DNA of 64,000 nt, taken from the NCBI RefSeq assembly GCF_039537965.1, contig NZ_BAABBM010000001.1, forward strand, positions 62,001 to 126,000, read 5' to 3'. The notes beneath the pieces are model-generated. The model saw only the letters and a program-made list of their open reading frames with translations, was not told where the DNA came from and did no database searches. Position 1 is the first letter of the stretch. Each line of letters starts with the position of its first letter. The DNA is from Sphingomonas limnosediminicola (GTDB taxonomy: Bacteria; Pseudomonadota; Alphaproteobacteria; Sphingomonadales; Sphingomonadaceae). Shown here piece after piece: positions 11,201 to 19,443 of this stretch. Made by a program: the position numbers and the translations under genes.

Positions 11201-11466
11201 CTCACCTGGCCGCGCGCAGTTGACGATGACTGGAAATAGAGCAGGCCATCGATGCCGGTCAGCTGCCTCTCGAGCACCTGCGTGACGCTGCCTTCCAGCG
11301 TAGCGGCCGATGCGCCGGGATAGGTCGCGCGGACGTTGATCTGCGTGGGCGCGACGTCCGGATATTGCGCTACCGGCAGCAAGGTAATGGCGCCGATCCC
11401 CATCAACATGATGATGATCGCGATCACCCATGCGAAGATCGGGCGATCGATGAAGATCTTCGACAT
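8278..11466 (-). CDS. RND multidrug efflux permease, HAE1 (AcrB/MexB) family
   Basis: A full-length 1062-residue inner membrane permease. It opens with SKIFIDRPIFAWVIAIIIML, as AcrB-type pumps do. The proton-relay aspartates are present in VDDAIVVVENVERLM (D406-D407) and the relay lysine in GLSAKNAILMVEFA. Two large periplasmic loops and 12 membrane segments follow the usual pattern. It exports hydrophobic compounds from the periplasm by proton antiport, with the adaptor upstream (3 bp gap) and the outer membrane factor downstream (4 bp overlap). Substrates cannot be predicted. No dedicated TetR/MarR regulator gene lies next to the operon. Confidence 0.95.
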   Translation of the reverse strand: MSKIFIDRPIFAWVIAIIIMLMGIGAITLLPVAQYPDVAPTQINVRATYPGASAATLEGSVTQVLERQLTGIDGLLYFQSSSTARGQVSISAVFQKGVDPDIAQVQVQNKIQQAISRLPTPVQQQGVTVTKGAPDLLLIVGIYDETDKSTNFDVSDWLTTNMQDELSRVPGVGDVNVFGSSYAMRIWLDPHKLSSFNLMPGDVVTAIANQNTEVAAGEIGGLPQPQGQLLNATVTAQSRLQTPEQFRNIIVKGEPSGARVLLSDVGRVELGADNYSATIRANGHPGAGIGISLEPGANALRTANLVKAKVEEIAPRMPQGYNYAYANDTTNFIKLSIWEVVKTLFEAILLVVLVMFVFLQSWRATMIPFIAVPVVLLGTFGILYALGFSINTMTLFGLVLATGLLVDDAIVVVENVERLMDENPEYSPREATIKSMEQIQMALVAIALALSAVFLPMVFFGGSTGVIYRQFAATIVSAMGLSVFIALTLSPAIAANLLKRNHGTVEESWLGRRAPKVAHSVERSRVKFNEGFEKLNNWYVGSVTTVVNRKWLFLGIYGGVVVILALLFLRLPTGFLPTEDQGAALVQFRLPAGATLTRTREVQLAVENYFLNGPEKHNVKTYFTVAGGGQGAAGQNTGQAFINLADYENRHGKDNSADAIVQRASGAFRGLRDAQVFALVPGAIRGLGQSTGFTMEIQNTGSMSNEEFAAARDKLLSQASANPKLTSVRLSELPDVASLKVDINQERVASLGLSAGDVNNTISTAWGGRYVNDFIDRGRVKRVYVQGDAPFRAEPSDINQWYVRNNQGGMVPFGSFAQTSWMTTPTSLSRFLGYPSYELSGQGAPGVSSGDAMNIMEQLASQIPGIDVAWAGQSYQERLSSGQAPILYGVALIVVFLCLAALYESWSIPVAVLLVIPLGLVGSIFAVTLRSMQNDVYLQVGLITTMGLSAKNAILMVEFAERAEREGMRVIDAAMEAARIRLRPILMTSFAFIFGCLPLAFATGAGANSRAAIGTAVVGGMLTATILAIFYIPFFFVLVRRGVRDGIKAVRERLRGRKEAEV

Positions 11467-11469
11467 GCG

Positions 11470-12687
11470 CTAGCCGGACCGGCGCGAACCGGCGGGGACG
11501 CCTCCAGCCCCTGCGCCGGCCGGTGGTGCCTTTACGCGTTGGGGGGAGCTGGCCGGCACGGGCTTGATCTCCGCGCCGTCGCGAAGGTTCGCCGTGCCCT
11601 GCGTGATGACCTTCTCTCCGGGTGCCAAACCCTGCGTCACGACCCAGTAGGTACCTTGCGTGCGCTCGGCGACGATGACGCGCTGGACGGCGCGATTGCC
11701 AGGCCCGACCACCCACAAAGTGGCGTTGCCCTTTGGGTCGCGCGTTACGGCCGACTGAGGAACGAGGAAGGCCGAGGTATCGATGGCCTGCGCGAATCGG
11801 GCGCTTACGAACATGCCGGGCAGGAGCAGCGACTGCGGGTTCGGAAAGCGGGCGCGGATGGTGACGGTGCCGGTGGTCTGATCGACGATCACCTGGCTGA
11901 ACTCGACCGAACCGGTGTACGCGTAATAGGAGCCGTCCGGCAGCTTGATGCGCACCTGCGCCGTCGTCGGCGTCGCACCGCCCTGCGCGAGAGACTGGCG
12001 GAGCGTGAGAAGATCGGCCGCGGATTCCTGGATGTCGACGAACACTGGGTCGAGCCGAGTTATAGTCGCGAGCGCGTCTGTCTGGTTGGCTGTCACAAGC
12101 GCGCCTTCGGTCACATTCGACAGGCTGATCCGGCCCGTGATGGGTGCCGGCACGCGGGTAAAGCGCAGATTGATCTGCGCACTTCGGACGCTCGCATTGT
12201 TCTGCGCTACCGAGGCGTCAGCCTGCCGCGCCTGCGCAACGGCATTGGTGTAGTCCTGCTTCGAGATCGCCTGCTGCTGGACCAACGGCTTGTAGCGCGA
12301 GGCCAGGGTGCGGGCGGCTTCGGCCTGGGCACGCGCTGCCTGTAAATTCGCCTTAGCCTGCGCGGCCTGAGCATTATAGACACTTGGGTCTATCTGATAG
12401 AGCGTCTGGCCTTGCTGGACGACCGAACCCTCGCGGAAGAGGCGACGGAGGATGACGCCGCTGACCTGCGGCCGGACCTCGGAGGTTTGGAAGGCGGAGA
12501 CGCGGGCGGGCAAGTCCTGCACGATCGGCGCGCTGCCCTGCTGGACGACGACGAAGCCGACGGTGATGGGACCTTTGGGACCGCCGCCACGCCCGCCGGT
12601 GACTCCAGATTCTTTGGAACCGCCGCACCCCACGAGCAAGAGCGCGCCAGCGGAGATGATTGCGGCCTGGCGAATCCTGCTCCTCAC
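11470..12687 (-). CDS. RND efflux periplasmic adaptor (membrane fusion protein), lipoprotein
   Basis: Starting at GTG 12687 gives 405 residues; GGGAAGGG lies about 10 nt upstream as a ribosome binding site. The N-terminus RIRQAAIISAGALLLVGCGG has a lipobox (LVGC). It continues with the barrel-sandwich motif DLPARVSAFQTSEVRPQVSG, the helical hairpin (QAAQAKANLQAARAQAEAAR), and the second lipoyl half RFTRVPAPITGRIS. Longer readings from ATGs at 12795 or 12753 put a non-signal segment before the lipoprotein signal and are less likely. The protein bridges permease and outer channel. The C-terminal 30 residues are low-complexity (Pro/Ala/Gly). A perfect 12 bp palindrome sits 25 bp upstream of this start. 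Confidence 0.92.
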   Translation of the reverse strand: MRSRIRQAAIISAGALLLVGCGGSKESGVTGGRGGGPKGPITVGFVVVQQGSAPIVQDLPARVSAFQTSEVRPQVSGVILRRLFREGSVVQQGQTLYQIDPSVYNAQAAQAKANLQAARAQAEAARTLASRYKPLVQQQAISKQDYTNAVAQARQADASVAQNNASVRSAQINLRFTRVPAPITGRISLSNVTEGALVTANQTDALATITRLDPVFVDIQESAADLLTLRQSLAQGGATPTTAQVRIKLPDGSYYAYTGSVEFSQVIVDQTTGTVTIRARFPNPQSLLLPGMFVSARFAQAIDTSAFLVPQSAVTRDPKGNATLWVVGPGNRAVQRVIVAERTQGTYWVVTQGLAPGEKVITQGTANLRDGAEIKPVPASSPQRVKAPPAGAGAGGVPAGSRRSG

Positions 12688-12712
12688 CGGGCGAGGCCCT
12701 TCCCGGTTGATG

Positions 12713-12724
12713 TTGCAATTGCAA
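12713..12724. promoter_or_regulatory. 12 bp palindrome TTGCAATTGCAA upstream of the efflux adaptor gene
   Basis: A perfect inverted repeat in the leader of the RND adaptor gene, 25 bp before the chosen GTG start and outside any credible coding frame. Its position suits a repressor operator for the pump operon. No regulator gene is adjacent, so the cognate protein is unknown. Chance occurrence of a 12 bp palindrome is not excluded. Confidence 0.35.
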
Positions 12725-12915
12725 GAGATAGGAGCGTGTTCGTAACCAATCATGGGAGGGGTGCCGCTAGAAGACGGATCAGTATGGTTACGCAACTGAT
12801 CGACTAACGGCCGTTCTCAACCGACGAATGCTTAAGAAGTTTCGGCGGCGAATATTTCCCCTTCCGGCATTCTGAACCACTTCCAAATGGCAGTCGCCGA
12901 AGCCGCATTGAAGCG

Positions 12916-12923
12916 ATACGTAG
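12916..12923. promoter_or_regulatory. Weak LacI-type operator candidate (ATACGTAG) before GH97
   Basis: An ATACGTAG octamer lies 33 bp before the GH97 start codon. Similar octamers occur before the SGLT/MFS pair (ATACGAAT, 16603-16610) and before the TonB receptor (ATACGTAT, 23018-23025). The three sites could be read by the LacI protein encoded at 21969-22994. The match is short and the idea is tentative. Confidence 0.22.
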
Positions 12924-12955
12924 AACCGAATCGCATTGCGTGCTGGGGAGCTGGA

Positions 12956-15031
12956 ATGTCCGTAATCAGGCTGATTGCCGCCGTCGTTCTTACATTCGCC
13001 GCCATTCCCGCCGCAGGACAGGGTGTCGCGCAGACGCCTTCCGGATCGACGATCGTCGCCAGCGCCGTCTCGCCGTCTCGCGTCCTTCACGTTGACGTGA
13101 CGGTCAGTCCGGACGGGCGCGTTGGCTACATCGTCTCGCGGCAGGGCAAACTGGTAATCGATGAAAGCCGGCTGGGCTTCCTGTTCACAGACGCCCCGCA
13201 GATGCTCCGGAACTTCAAGTTCGCAGGCCAGTCCGCACGCAGCTTCGACGAGACCTGGGAAGAGCCTTGGGGCGAATACCGGAACATCCGCAACCACTAC
13301 AACGAGCTGACGGTCAGCTTCGACGAGCAGAAGTGGATGCATCGGCGAATGACCGTCGTGTTCCGCGTGTTCGATGACGGTGTCGGCTTCCGCTACGAGC
13401 TTCCGAGCGGCCCGAATTGGTCTCACGCGAACGTCGCCGACGAGCTGACCGAGTTCAACGTTGCTGAGCCGGGCAAGGCCTGGTGGGACGAAGCGCTCGA
13501 GTGGAACCGCGAGGAATACCTTATCCGCAAAACTCCGATTGAGGAGATCGGAACTGCGCAGACGCCGCTGACCGTGCGGACGGCTAGCGGGCTGCACTTG
13601 TCGTTTCATGAAGCCGCGCTGGTCGATTATTCCGGCATGGATTTGCGGCGGGTGCAGGGCAGGGTGCTCAAGGCGGACCTGATGCCCTCCTCGACGGGCG
13701 CAAAGGTGAGCCGCGACTTGCCGCTGGCGACGCCGTGGCGGGTGATCATGATCGCTCCCGATGCGCCTGCGCTCTACAAGTCAGCGCAGATCATCCTCAA
13801 CCTCAACGACCCGAACAAGCTCGGCGATGTCAGCTGGGTGAAACCGATGAAGTATGTCGGCATCTGGTGGCAGATGCATCTCGACAAGAACACGTGGGAA
13901 TCGGGGCCGCGGCACGGCGCGACGACCGCCAACACCAAGCGGATGATCGATTTTGCGGCCAAGAATGGTTTCGGCGGCGTGCTGGTCGAAGGCTGGAATA
14001 AGGGATGGGACAAGGTAGGCGACAACGACTGGTTCGCCTGGGGCTGGGATTTCAGCTTCACGCAGCCTTATCCGGACTTCGACCTACCGGCCCTCGCGCG
14101 CTACGCGAAGTCGAAGGGCGTTGGGCTGATCGGGCACCACGAGACGGCCGGCAACACCGCCAATTATGAAAAGCAGCTCGATGGCGCGCTCGATCTCTAT
14201 CAGCGACTCGGCATCCATGCGGTGAAGACCGGTTATGTCGCCGATGCTGGCGGGATCCAGGCGCTCGGCACCGATGGCAAGATCCACTTCGAGTGGCACC
14301 AGGGCCAAGTGATGGTGAACCACCATTTGAAGGTCGTGACCGAGGCGGCGAAGCGTCAGGTCGCCGTCGATCCGCATGAGCCGGTCAAGGACACCGGCCT
14401 TCGCCGCACCTATCCCAACTGGGTCTCGCGCGAGGGCGAGCGGGGCATGGAATATAATGCCTGGGGCGAACCTAAGAACCCGCCGGAGCATGAGGCGAAC
14501 CTCATCTTCACGCGCATGCTTTCGGGCCCGATGGATTTCACACCGGGCATCGTCAGCCTGAAGGGGAAGGGCAACACCCCGATCCTGTCGACGCTGGCCA
14601 AGCAACTCGCGCTCTACATCACCATCTATTCGCCCATTCAGATGGCGGCGGATCTGCCGGAGAATTACGAAGCCAACCCGAAGGCCTTCCAGTTCATCAA
14701 GGATGTCGCGGTCGATTGGGACGACACGCGGATGCTAGCGGGTGAGGTCGGCGATCTTGCCGTGTTCGCCCGTAAGACCCGCGGATCGCCCGTGTGGTTC
14801 ATCGGCGCGGTCGGTGACGAGAATGAACGGCGCTGCGATGTGCAGCTGAGTTTCCTCGACGCCGGACGCCGTTATCGCGCCGAAATCTACCGCGACGGCG
14901 ACGACGCAGACTATCGCACCAACCCCCGTTCGATGGTGGTCGAGCAACGCACCGTGACCTCAGCCGATCGATTGGCGCTCCGGCTTGCGCCCGGCGGCGG
15001 CGCGGCGGTCAGGTTCGTGCCGATCCGCTAG
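12956..15031 (+). CDS. Glycoside hydrolase family 97 (SusB-like alpha-glucosidase)
   Basis: This 691-residue protein starts at ATG 12956, preceded by GGGGAG. A signal peptide (MSVIRLIAAVVLTFAAIPAAGQ) sends it to the periplasm. The order is the GH97 one: an N-terminal beta-sandwich (with EEPWGEYRNIRNHYNEL), a central barrel containing GFGGVLVEGWNKGWD, GHHETAGN and AVKTGYV, and a small C-terminal beta domain. GH97 enzymes remove glucose or galactose from alpha-glucosides or alpha-galactosides, and SusB is the starch-pathway example. Neighbouring maltose-type carrier and GH13 genes favour alpha-glucan use. Whether it is an inverting or retaining member was not decided. Its stop overlaps the convergent MFS gene by 4 bp. 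Confidence 0.92.
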   Translation: MSVIRLIAAVVLTFAAIPAAGQGVAQTPSGSTIVASAVSPSRVLHVDVTVSPDGRVGYIVSRQGKLVIDESRLGFLFTDAPQMLRNFKFAGQSARSFDETWEEPWGEYRNIRNHYNELTVSFDEQKWMHRRMTVVFRVFDDGVGFRYELPSGPNWSHANVADELTEFNVAEPGKAWWDEALEWNREEYLIRKTPIEEIGTAQTPLTVRTASGLHLSFHEAALVDYSGMDLRRVQGRVLKADLMPSSTGAKVSRDLPLATPWRVIMIAPDAPALYKSAQIILNLNDPNKLGDVSWVKPMKYVGIWWQMHLDKNTWESGPRHGATTANTKRMIDFAAKNGFGGVLVEGWNKGWDKVGDNDWFAWGWDFSFTQPYPDFDLPALARYAKSKGVGLIGHHETAGNTANYEKQLDGALDLYQRLGIHAVKTGYVADAGGIQALGTDGKIHFEWHQGQVMVNHHLKVVTEAAKRQVAVDPHEPVKDTGLRRTYPNWVSREGERGMEYNAWGEPKNPPEHEANLIFTRMLSGPMDFTPGIVSLKGKGNTPILSTLAKQLALYITIYSPIQMAADLPENYEANPKAFQFIKDVAVDWDDTRMLAGEVGDLAVFARKTRGSPVWFIGAVGDENERRCDVQLSFLDAGRRYRAEIYRDGDDADYRTNPRSMVVEQRTVTSADRLALRLAPGGGAAVRFVPIR

Positions 15032-16533
15032 TCGGCGCGCACCCTCGTCATCGCCAGCGCGGCGGCGGTCATCACAATCGCGGCGGCGAGCATCGTCCAG
15101 ATCGGCTGATCGGGAAAAAATGCCTTCATGATCGAGCCCATGACGGTCGCGACCAGAAGCTGCGGCACGACGACGAAGACGTTGAACAGGCCCATGTAGA
15201 TGCCGAGTTTCCGCTGCGGCAGGCTGCTCGCGAGGATCGCGTAGGGCATCGCGAGGATCGAAGCCCATGCGATACCAATGCCAACTTCCGCGATCACCAA
15301 CATCTTCGGATCATGGATGATGAAGAAGCTCGCATAGCCGGCAGCGCCAGCGAGGAGGCACAGCATGTGCGTGCGGGACTTCCCGATGCTTCGCGCTAGC
15401 CAAGGGAGCAGAGCCAGCGCTGCGACGGCCGCGACGCCGTTGTACACGGCAAACAGCACGCCGACCCAGTTGCCTGCGTCCTGATACCCCGCGCTCGCCG
15501 GGTCGGGCGAGCCGTAGAAGTTGCGGGCGACGACCGGCGTGGTGTCAATCCACATGATGAAGAGCGCCGACCAGCTGAAGAACTGCACCAACGCGAGCCG
15601 TTTCATGATCGCTGGCATGCCGGAAAAATCACCGACGATATTGGCAAGCATGTTGCTCGAGCGGCCGCGCCTGGCGAGCTCGATGCCCACCCCGGTCGCA
15701 ACGCCGTATGCGACGAGAAGTCCGCCGAGCAGGTAAACTTCTTTCTCGAGACCGAAGTTTCGAACCGCGAACAAAATGCAAAGCCCAAGTGCGATCCACA
15801 GGACGCTCGACCCAAAACTGCGGTTCGCAAGCTTGCGGATGGTTTGATCGGCGCCGGCATGATCGGCGGCGTCACCGAACCCCGCCATTTCTTCGGGTGA
15901 ATATTCGCGGGTGCTCAGAACGGTCCAAAGTACTGCCGCGAACAGTGCAATACCGCCGAACCAGAAGCTGAAGCGGACGGTGTCGGGAATGCCGTTCCCA
16001 AGCGCGTCGTTCGATACTCCTAAGTGCTCGAGCACGTAGGGGAAGATCGAGCCTAGCACCGCGCCCGCGCCGATGAAGGCGGTCTGCACGGCGTACCCGG
16101 CGGTATGTTGGTCCTTTCGCAGCATATCGCCGACGAAAGCTCGGAATGGCTCCATCGAAATGTTGAGACTGGCGTCGAGCGTCCACAGCAGGACAGCCGC
16201 CATCAGCAGCTGGTTCGAAAGGGGCATTAGCAGCAGCGACAAGGCAGCAAGGAGCGCGCCCGCAATAAAGTAGGGTCGCCGCCGCCCGAGCCTGCCCAGC
16301 CACGTACGGTCGGAGAGATGGCCGACGATCGGCTGCACCAGCAAACCCGTCAGCGGGGCCGCGATCCACAGCGCCGGAAGGTCGTCGACGCTAGACCCGA
16401 GCGACTGGAATATCCGGCTCATGTTCGCGTTTTGAAGCGCGAAGCCGACCTGGATTCCGAAGAAGCCGAATGAAATATTCCACAGGCCAGCGAGCGATTG
16501 CCGCGGCTTCTCCGTCGTCGTCACGCTGTCCAT
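15028..16533 (-). CDS. MFS sugar transporter, maltose/sucrose (SLC45/MalY-like) type
   Basis: A 501-residue inner membrane carrier with 12 segments. The signature stretch FGFFGIQVGFALQNANMSRI, then PIVGHLSDRTW and GRRRPYFIAGA, marks the GPH/SLC45-like group that includes the maltose carrier MalY of Caulobacter. It should import maltose or related disaccharides from the periplasm. It converges on the GH97 gene and diverges from the SGLT-type gene at 16680, with 146 bp of shared upstream DNA. Substrate is inferred from similarity and from the starch-type neighbourhood. Confidence 0.85.
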   Translation of the reverse strand: MDSVTTTEKPRQSLAGLWNISFGFFGIQVGFALQNANMSRIFQSLGSSVDDLPALWIAAPLTGLLVQPIVGHLSDRTWLGRLGRRRPYFIAGALLAALSLLLMPLSNQLLMAAVLLWTLDASLNISMEPFRAFVGDMLRKDQHTAGYAVQTAFIGAGAVLGSIFPYVLEHLGVSNDALGNGIPDTVRFSFWFGGIALFAAVLWTVLSTREYSPEEMAGFGDAADHAGADQTIRKLANRSFGSSVLWIALGLCILFAVRNFGLEKEVYLLGGLLVAYGVATGVGIELARRGRSSNMLANIVGDFSGMPAIMKRLALVQFFSWSALFIMWIDTTPVVARNFYGSPDPASAGYQDAGNWVGVLFAVYNGVAAVAALALLPWLARSIGKSRTHMLCLLAGAAGYASFFIIHDPKMLVIAEVGIGIAWASILAMPYAILASSLPQRKLGIYMGLFNVFVVVPQLLVATVMGSIMKAFFPDQPIWTMLAAAIVMTAAALAMTRVRAD

Positions 16534-16679
16534 TCAAGAATCTCCCCGCCGCCTAGCTGGCACGCGGGCGGGCAGGGCACAATTGCTGTTGCAGTGCAGC
16601 GCATACGAATACGCAAAGCCATAGACAGACGCGGATGAGCGGCTAAGTTTCGCCGCTCACGCCTGGAGGGGAAACCGGC
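16534..16679. promoter_or_regulatory. Divergent regulatory region between MFS and SGLT-type carriers
   Basis: A 146 bp intergenic region that must hold the promoters of two sugar transporter genes. It contains the octamer ATACGAAT at 16603-16610, similar to sites upstream of GH97 and the TonB receptor, and a hairpin at 16636-16659. No clean -35/-10 pair could be assigned by eye. Confidence 0.45.
16636..16659 (+). promoter_or_regulatory. Leader hairpin before the SGLT-type gene
   Basis: TGAGCGGC (16636-16643) pairs perfectly with GCCGCTCA (16652-16659) around an 8 nt loop. It sits in the 5' leader, just ahead of the strong ribosome binding site GGAGGGG and 20 bp before the start codon. No T-run follows, so it is not a standard terminator. 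It may affect translation or bind a regulator as DNA. Confidence 0.4.
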
Positions 16680-18308
16680 ATGAGGCTTTCGAACCTCGAT
16701 ATCATTGTGGTCATCGCTTACGCGATCGGCATCTTCAGCCTGGCGCAGTGGGTCAGCCGGGAGAAGGCCGGGCACCAGAAGGATACTTCCGACTACTTCC
16801 TGGCGTCAAAAAACCTGCCGTGGTGGGCGATTGGCGCATCGCTGATCGCGGCGAACATTTCGGCCGAGCAGATCGTCGGCATGTCCGGATCCGGCTACGC
16901 GATCGGGCTGGCCATTGCTTCCTACGAATGGATGGCGGCGCTGACGTTGTTGATCGTCGGCAAGTTCTTCCTGCCGATCTTCCTCAAGAACCACATCTAC
17001 ACGATGCCGCAGTTCCTCGAGCGGCGGTATGGCAAGGTGCTGCCGGTGATCATGGCGATCTTCTGGCTCGCGCTTTACGTGTTCGTGAACCTGACCTCGA
17101 TCATCTGGCTGGGGTCGATCGCGGTGAATAAAGTCGCGGGAATCGACCAGAGCGTTGCTTTGGTCATCCTCGGCGCCTTCGCGCTCCTTTACCAAATTCG
17201 TGGGGGCCTGAAGGCCGTGGCACTGACAGACATCGTGCAGGTGACCCTGCTTGTGCTCGGCGGGCTGATTGTCGCTTTCCTGACGCTGACGAAGATCGGC
17301 GGCGGCGACCTGTTCAACGGTTTTCATCAACTCGTGACGACGGCGCCGGATCACTTCCACATGATTCTGCAGAAAGGCGACCCGCACTACATCGATTTGC
17401 CGGGGCTCAGCGTGCTCGTCGGCGGCATGTGGATCGCGAACATCGCTTACTGGGGTTTCAACCAATACATTATCCAGCGCGCGCTTGCGGCGAAGAACCT
17501 CGACGAAGCGCAGCGCGGCGTAATCTTCGCTGCCTTCCTCAAGCTGCTCATGCCGGTGATCATCGTGCTTCCAGGCATTGCGGCGGTGGTTTTGGCGCCG
17601 GGCCTGACCAAGCCCGACGAAGCCTATCCCATGATGATGCAGATGCTCCCGAGGGGCCTGCTCGGCCTGGTGTTCGCGGCGCTGGTCGCGGCGATCATCG
17701 CGTCGACCGCATCCAAGATCAATTCGATCGCTACCATCTTCACCCTCGACCTTTACGCCAAGTTCCGCGGCGAGAAGACCAAGGCGGAGGACGACACGGG
17801 CGAGAGCGTCGGCGAGGAAAAGCATTTGGTGCTGGTCGGGCGCATAACCGCGATCGTCGCCATCATCATCGCCATCCTCCTCGCCAAACCCCTGGTCGGA
17901 AGCTCCGAACAGGCGTTCCAGTTCATCCAGGAGTTCAGCGGCTTCTTCACGCCGGGCATTACCGTGATCTTCCTGCTCGGCCTCTTCTGGAAGCGCGCGA
18001 CGGAGGCCGGCGCGATCGTTGCGGCCGTGACATCGGTGCTGCTGTCGACGGTCATGAAGTATACGCTGCCGTCAGGCGCCCTCTCGCAAGGCGTGAACGA
18101 CTATCTGACGCCGTTCATCAACCGCATGGGCATCGTGTTCCTGGTGTCACTCGCACTCGCAGTCGTCGTCAGCCTGGCAACGCGGCCGCGTCCGGGCGTC
18201 GACACGATCGACACGGCGAACGTCCGCTACAAGACGAGCACCGGCTTTAATGCTGGCGCGCTTGGCGTGATCCTGATCCTGATCGCGCTCTACGCGACGT
18301 GGTGGTGA
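16680..18308 (+). CDS. SGLT-type sodium/sugar symporter (SSS family)
   Basis: A 542-residue membrane protein of about 13-14 segments. The motif DTSDYFLASKNLPWWAIG followed by ANISAEQIVGMSGSGYA is characteristic of sodium/solute symporters of the SGLT branch, and YWGFNQYIIQRALAAKN is also typical. ATG 16680 is preceded by GGAGGGG at good spacing. The protein likely imports a monosaccharide such as galactose or glucose with sodium. It ends one base before the stop of the convergent GH53 gene, which supports a galactose link. The exact sugar is inferred. Confidence 0.9.
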   Translation: MRLSNLDIIVVIAYAIGIFSLAQWVSREKAGHQKDTSDYFLASKNLPWWAIGASLIAANISAEQIVGMSGSGYAIGLAIASYEWMAALTLLIVGKFFLPIFLKNHIYTMPQFLERRYGKVLPVIMAIFWLALYVFVNLTSIIWLGSIAVNKVAGIDQSVALVILGAFALLYQIRGGLKAVALTDIVQVTLLVLGGLIVAFLTLTKIGGGDLFNGFHQLVTTAPDHFHMILQKGDPHYIDLPGLSVLVGGMWIANIAYWGFNQYIIQRALAAKNLDEAQRGVIFAAFLKLLMPVIIVLPGIAAVVLAPGLTKPDEAYPMMMQMLPRGLLGLVFAALVAAIIASTASKINSIATIFTLDLYAKFRGEKTKAEDDTGESVGEEKHLVLVGRITAIVAIIIAILLAKPLVGSSEQAFQFIQEFSGFFTPGITVIFLLGLFWKRATEAGAIVAAVTSVLLSTVMKYTLPSGALSQGVNDYLTPFINRMGIVFLVSLALAVVVSLATRPRPGVDTIDTANVRYKTSTGFNAGALGVILILIALYATWW

Positions 18309-18309
18309 G

Positions 18310-19443
18310 CTAGCCGCGTTCGCCCTTCGGGGCACGTCGATACTTGTGGCGCAGCCATTCGAAAACCGGAAGCGCATCGCGCTTTCGGTAATCGAACCAG
18401 GTCGCGTTTTCCCAGTCTGAGCCTTTGCCCCAGCGCGTCCCGCAGCGGGTCGAGACCCAATACGGCTCCCAGTAGACGACACCGATGCCGCCGGCGTCGA
18501 TCGTCAACTGGGTCAGGTCGATCATGAACTTGTGCTGGCCCTCTGGCGTGGCAGGAAAGCCCGCAACTAGTGCGTCGGTGCCGAGCAGGTTGGTCGCCGT
18601 GTCCGCGCCTTCGAGCGTGAATGGATATCCCGTTTCAACGACGATCACGTCCTTGCCGTAGCGGCGCTTTGCTTCAGCGATCGTGTCCTTGAGCTGTGCC
18701 AGGTTCCACTTTGACCATTTGCTGTAATAGCTGATGCCAATCACGTCGTAGCCAGTCACGCCAGCCTTTGTCGCTGCGTCGAACCACCGCACCACATTCT
18801 CGGGTTGGGCGATGTGCAGCATGATCCGCGGCGCGATCGAACCCGCGCGGCCGGCTTCTTGCACTGCCTGAATGCCGGCATTCAGCAACCGCGCATTGCG
18901 CGCCCAATTGATCGGGTCGCCCGGAACCTTGCCGCCGAGCATCTCGGGGTTGGTCTCGTTACCGATCTGGACCATCTCCGGCATCCCATGATCGGCATCT
19001 AGCTTGCTCAACGTGGCGAGCGTGTAATCGTGCAGCGCCTTCACCTGCTGGTCGACAGTGAGGTTGGCCCAGGCAGCCGGCGCGATTTGCTTGCCGCCGT
19101 CTGCCCAGTCGTCGGAGTAGTGGAAGTCGAGCAGGACCTGCATGCCTGCCTCATGGGCGCGGCGGATGGTCTTTAGGATGTCGTCATAGTTGCTGTACCG
19201 GGTCCAGGTCGCGTTGTTCCAGATGCGCACGCGGACGATGTTGCCGCCTTCGCGCTTGAGCAGCCGGAACGCGTCGATGGGTTTTCCGCGCAGGCGATAG
19301 ACAGCGCCGCAATCCTCCATTTCGTTCACGTACGATAGGTCAGCGCCCAAATAGAGGCCACCGGAAGGAGGCGCCACGGGCGAACCGGCCTGTGCGGCAG
19401 TGGCGGCTATCGCGAGCAGGCCCGTGAGCATGCGTCGATTCAT
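18310..19443 (-). CDS. GH53 arabinogalactan endo-beta-1,4-galactanase
   Basis: A 377-residue enzyme with a signal peptide (MNRRMLTGLLAIAATAAQA). The GH53 core is clear: LGADLSYVNEME at the start, FRLLKREGGNIVRVRIWNN, LLDFHYSDDWADGGKQ, the acid/base glutamate in IGNETNPE (E163) and the nucleophile in VVETGYP (E270). Family members cut beta-1,4-galactan side chains of pectin into galacto-oligosaccharides. The start overlaps the stop of the upstream GH2 gene by 4 bp, so both enzymes are made together. Likely acts in the periplasm or at the cell surface. Confidence 0.93.
   Translation of the reverse strand: MNRRMLTGLLAIAATAAQAGSPVAPPSGGLYLGADLSYVNEMEDCGAVYRLRGKPIDAFRLLKREGGNIVRVRIWNNATWTRYSNYDDILKTIRRAHEAGMQVLLDFHYSDDWADGGKQIAPAAWANLTVDQQVKALHDYTLATLSKLDADHGMPEMVQIGNETNPEMLGGKVPGDPINWARNARLLNAGIQAVQEAGRAGSIAPRIMLHIAQPENVVRWFDAATKAGVTGYDVIGISYYSKWSKWNLAQLKDTIAEAKRRYGKDVIVVETGYPFTLEGADTATNLLGTDALVAGFPATPEGQHKFMIDLTQLTIDAGGIGVVYWEPYWVSTRCGTRWGKGSDWENATWFDYRKRDALPVFEWLRHKYRRAPKGERG

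Noticed and set aside
16806..17825. 339-codon minus-strand frame opposite the SGLT-type gene
   Set aside because: Very rich in His, Arg, Asp and Gln, the typical mirror of a membrane protein gene; no ribosome site or domain.
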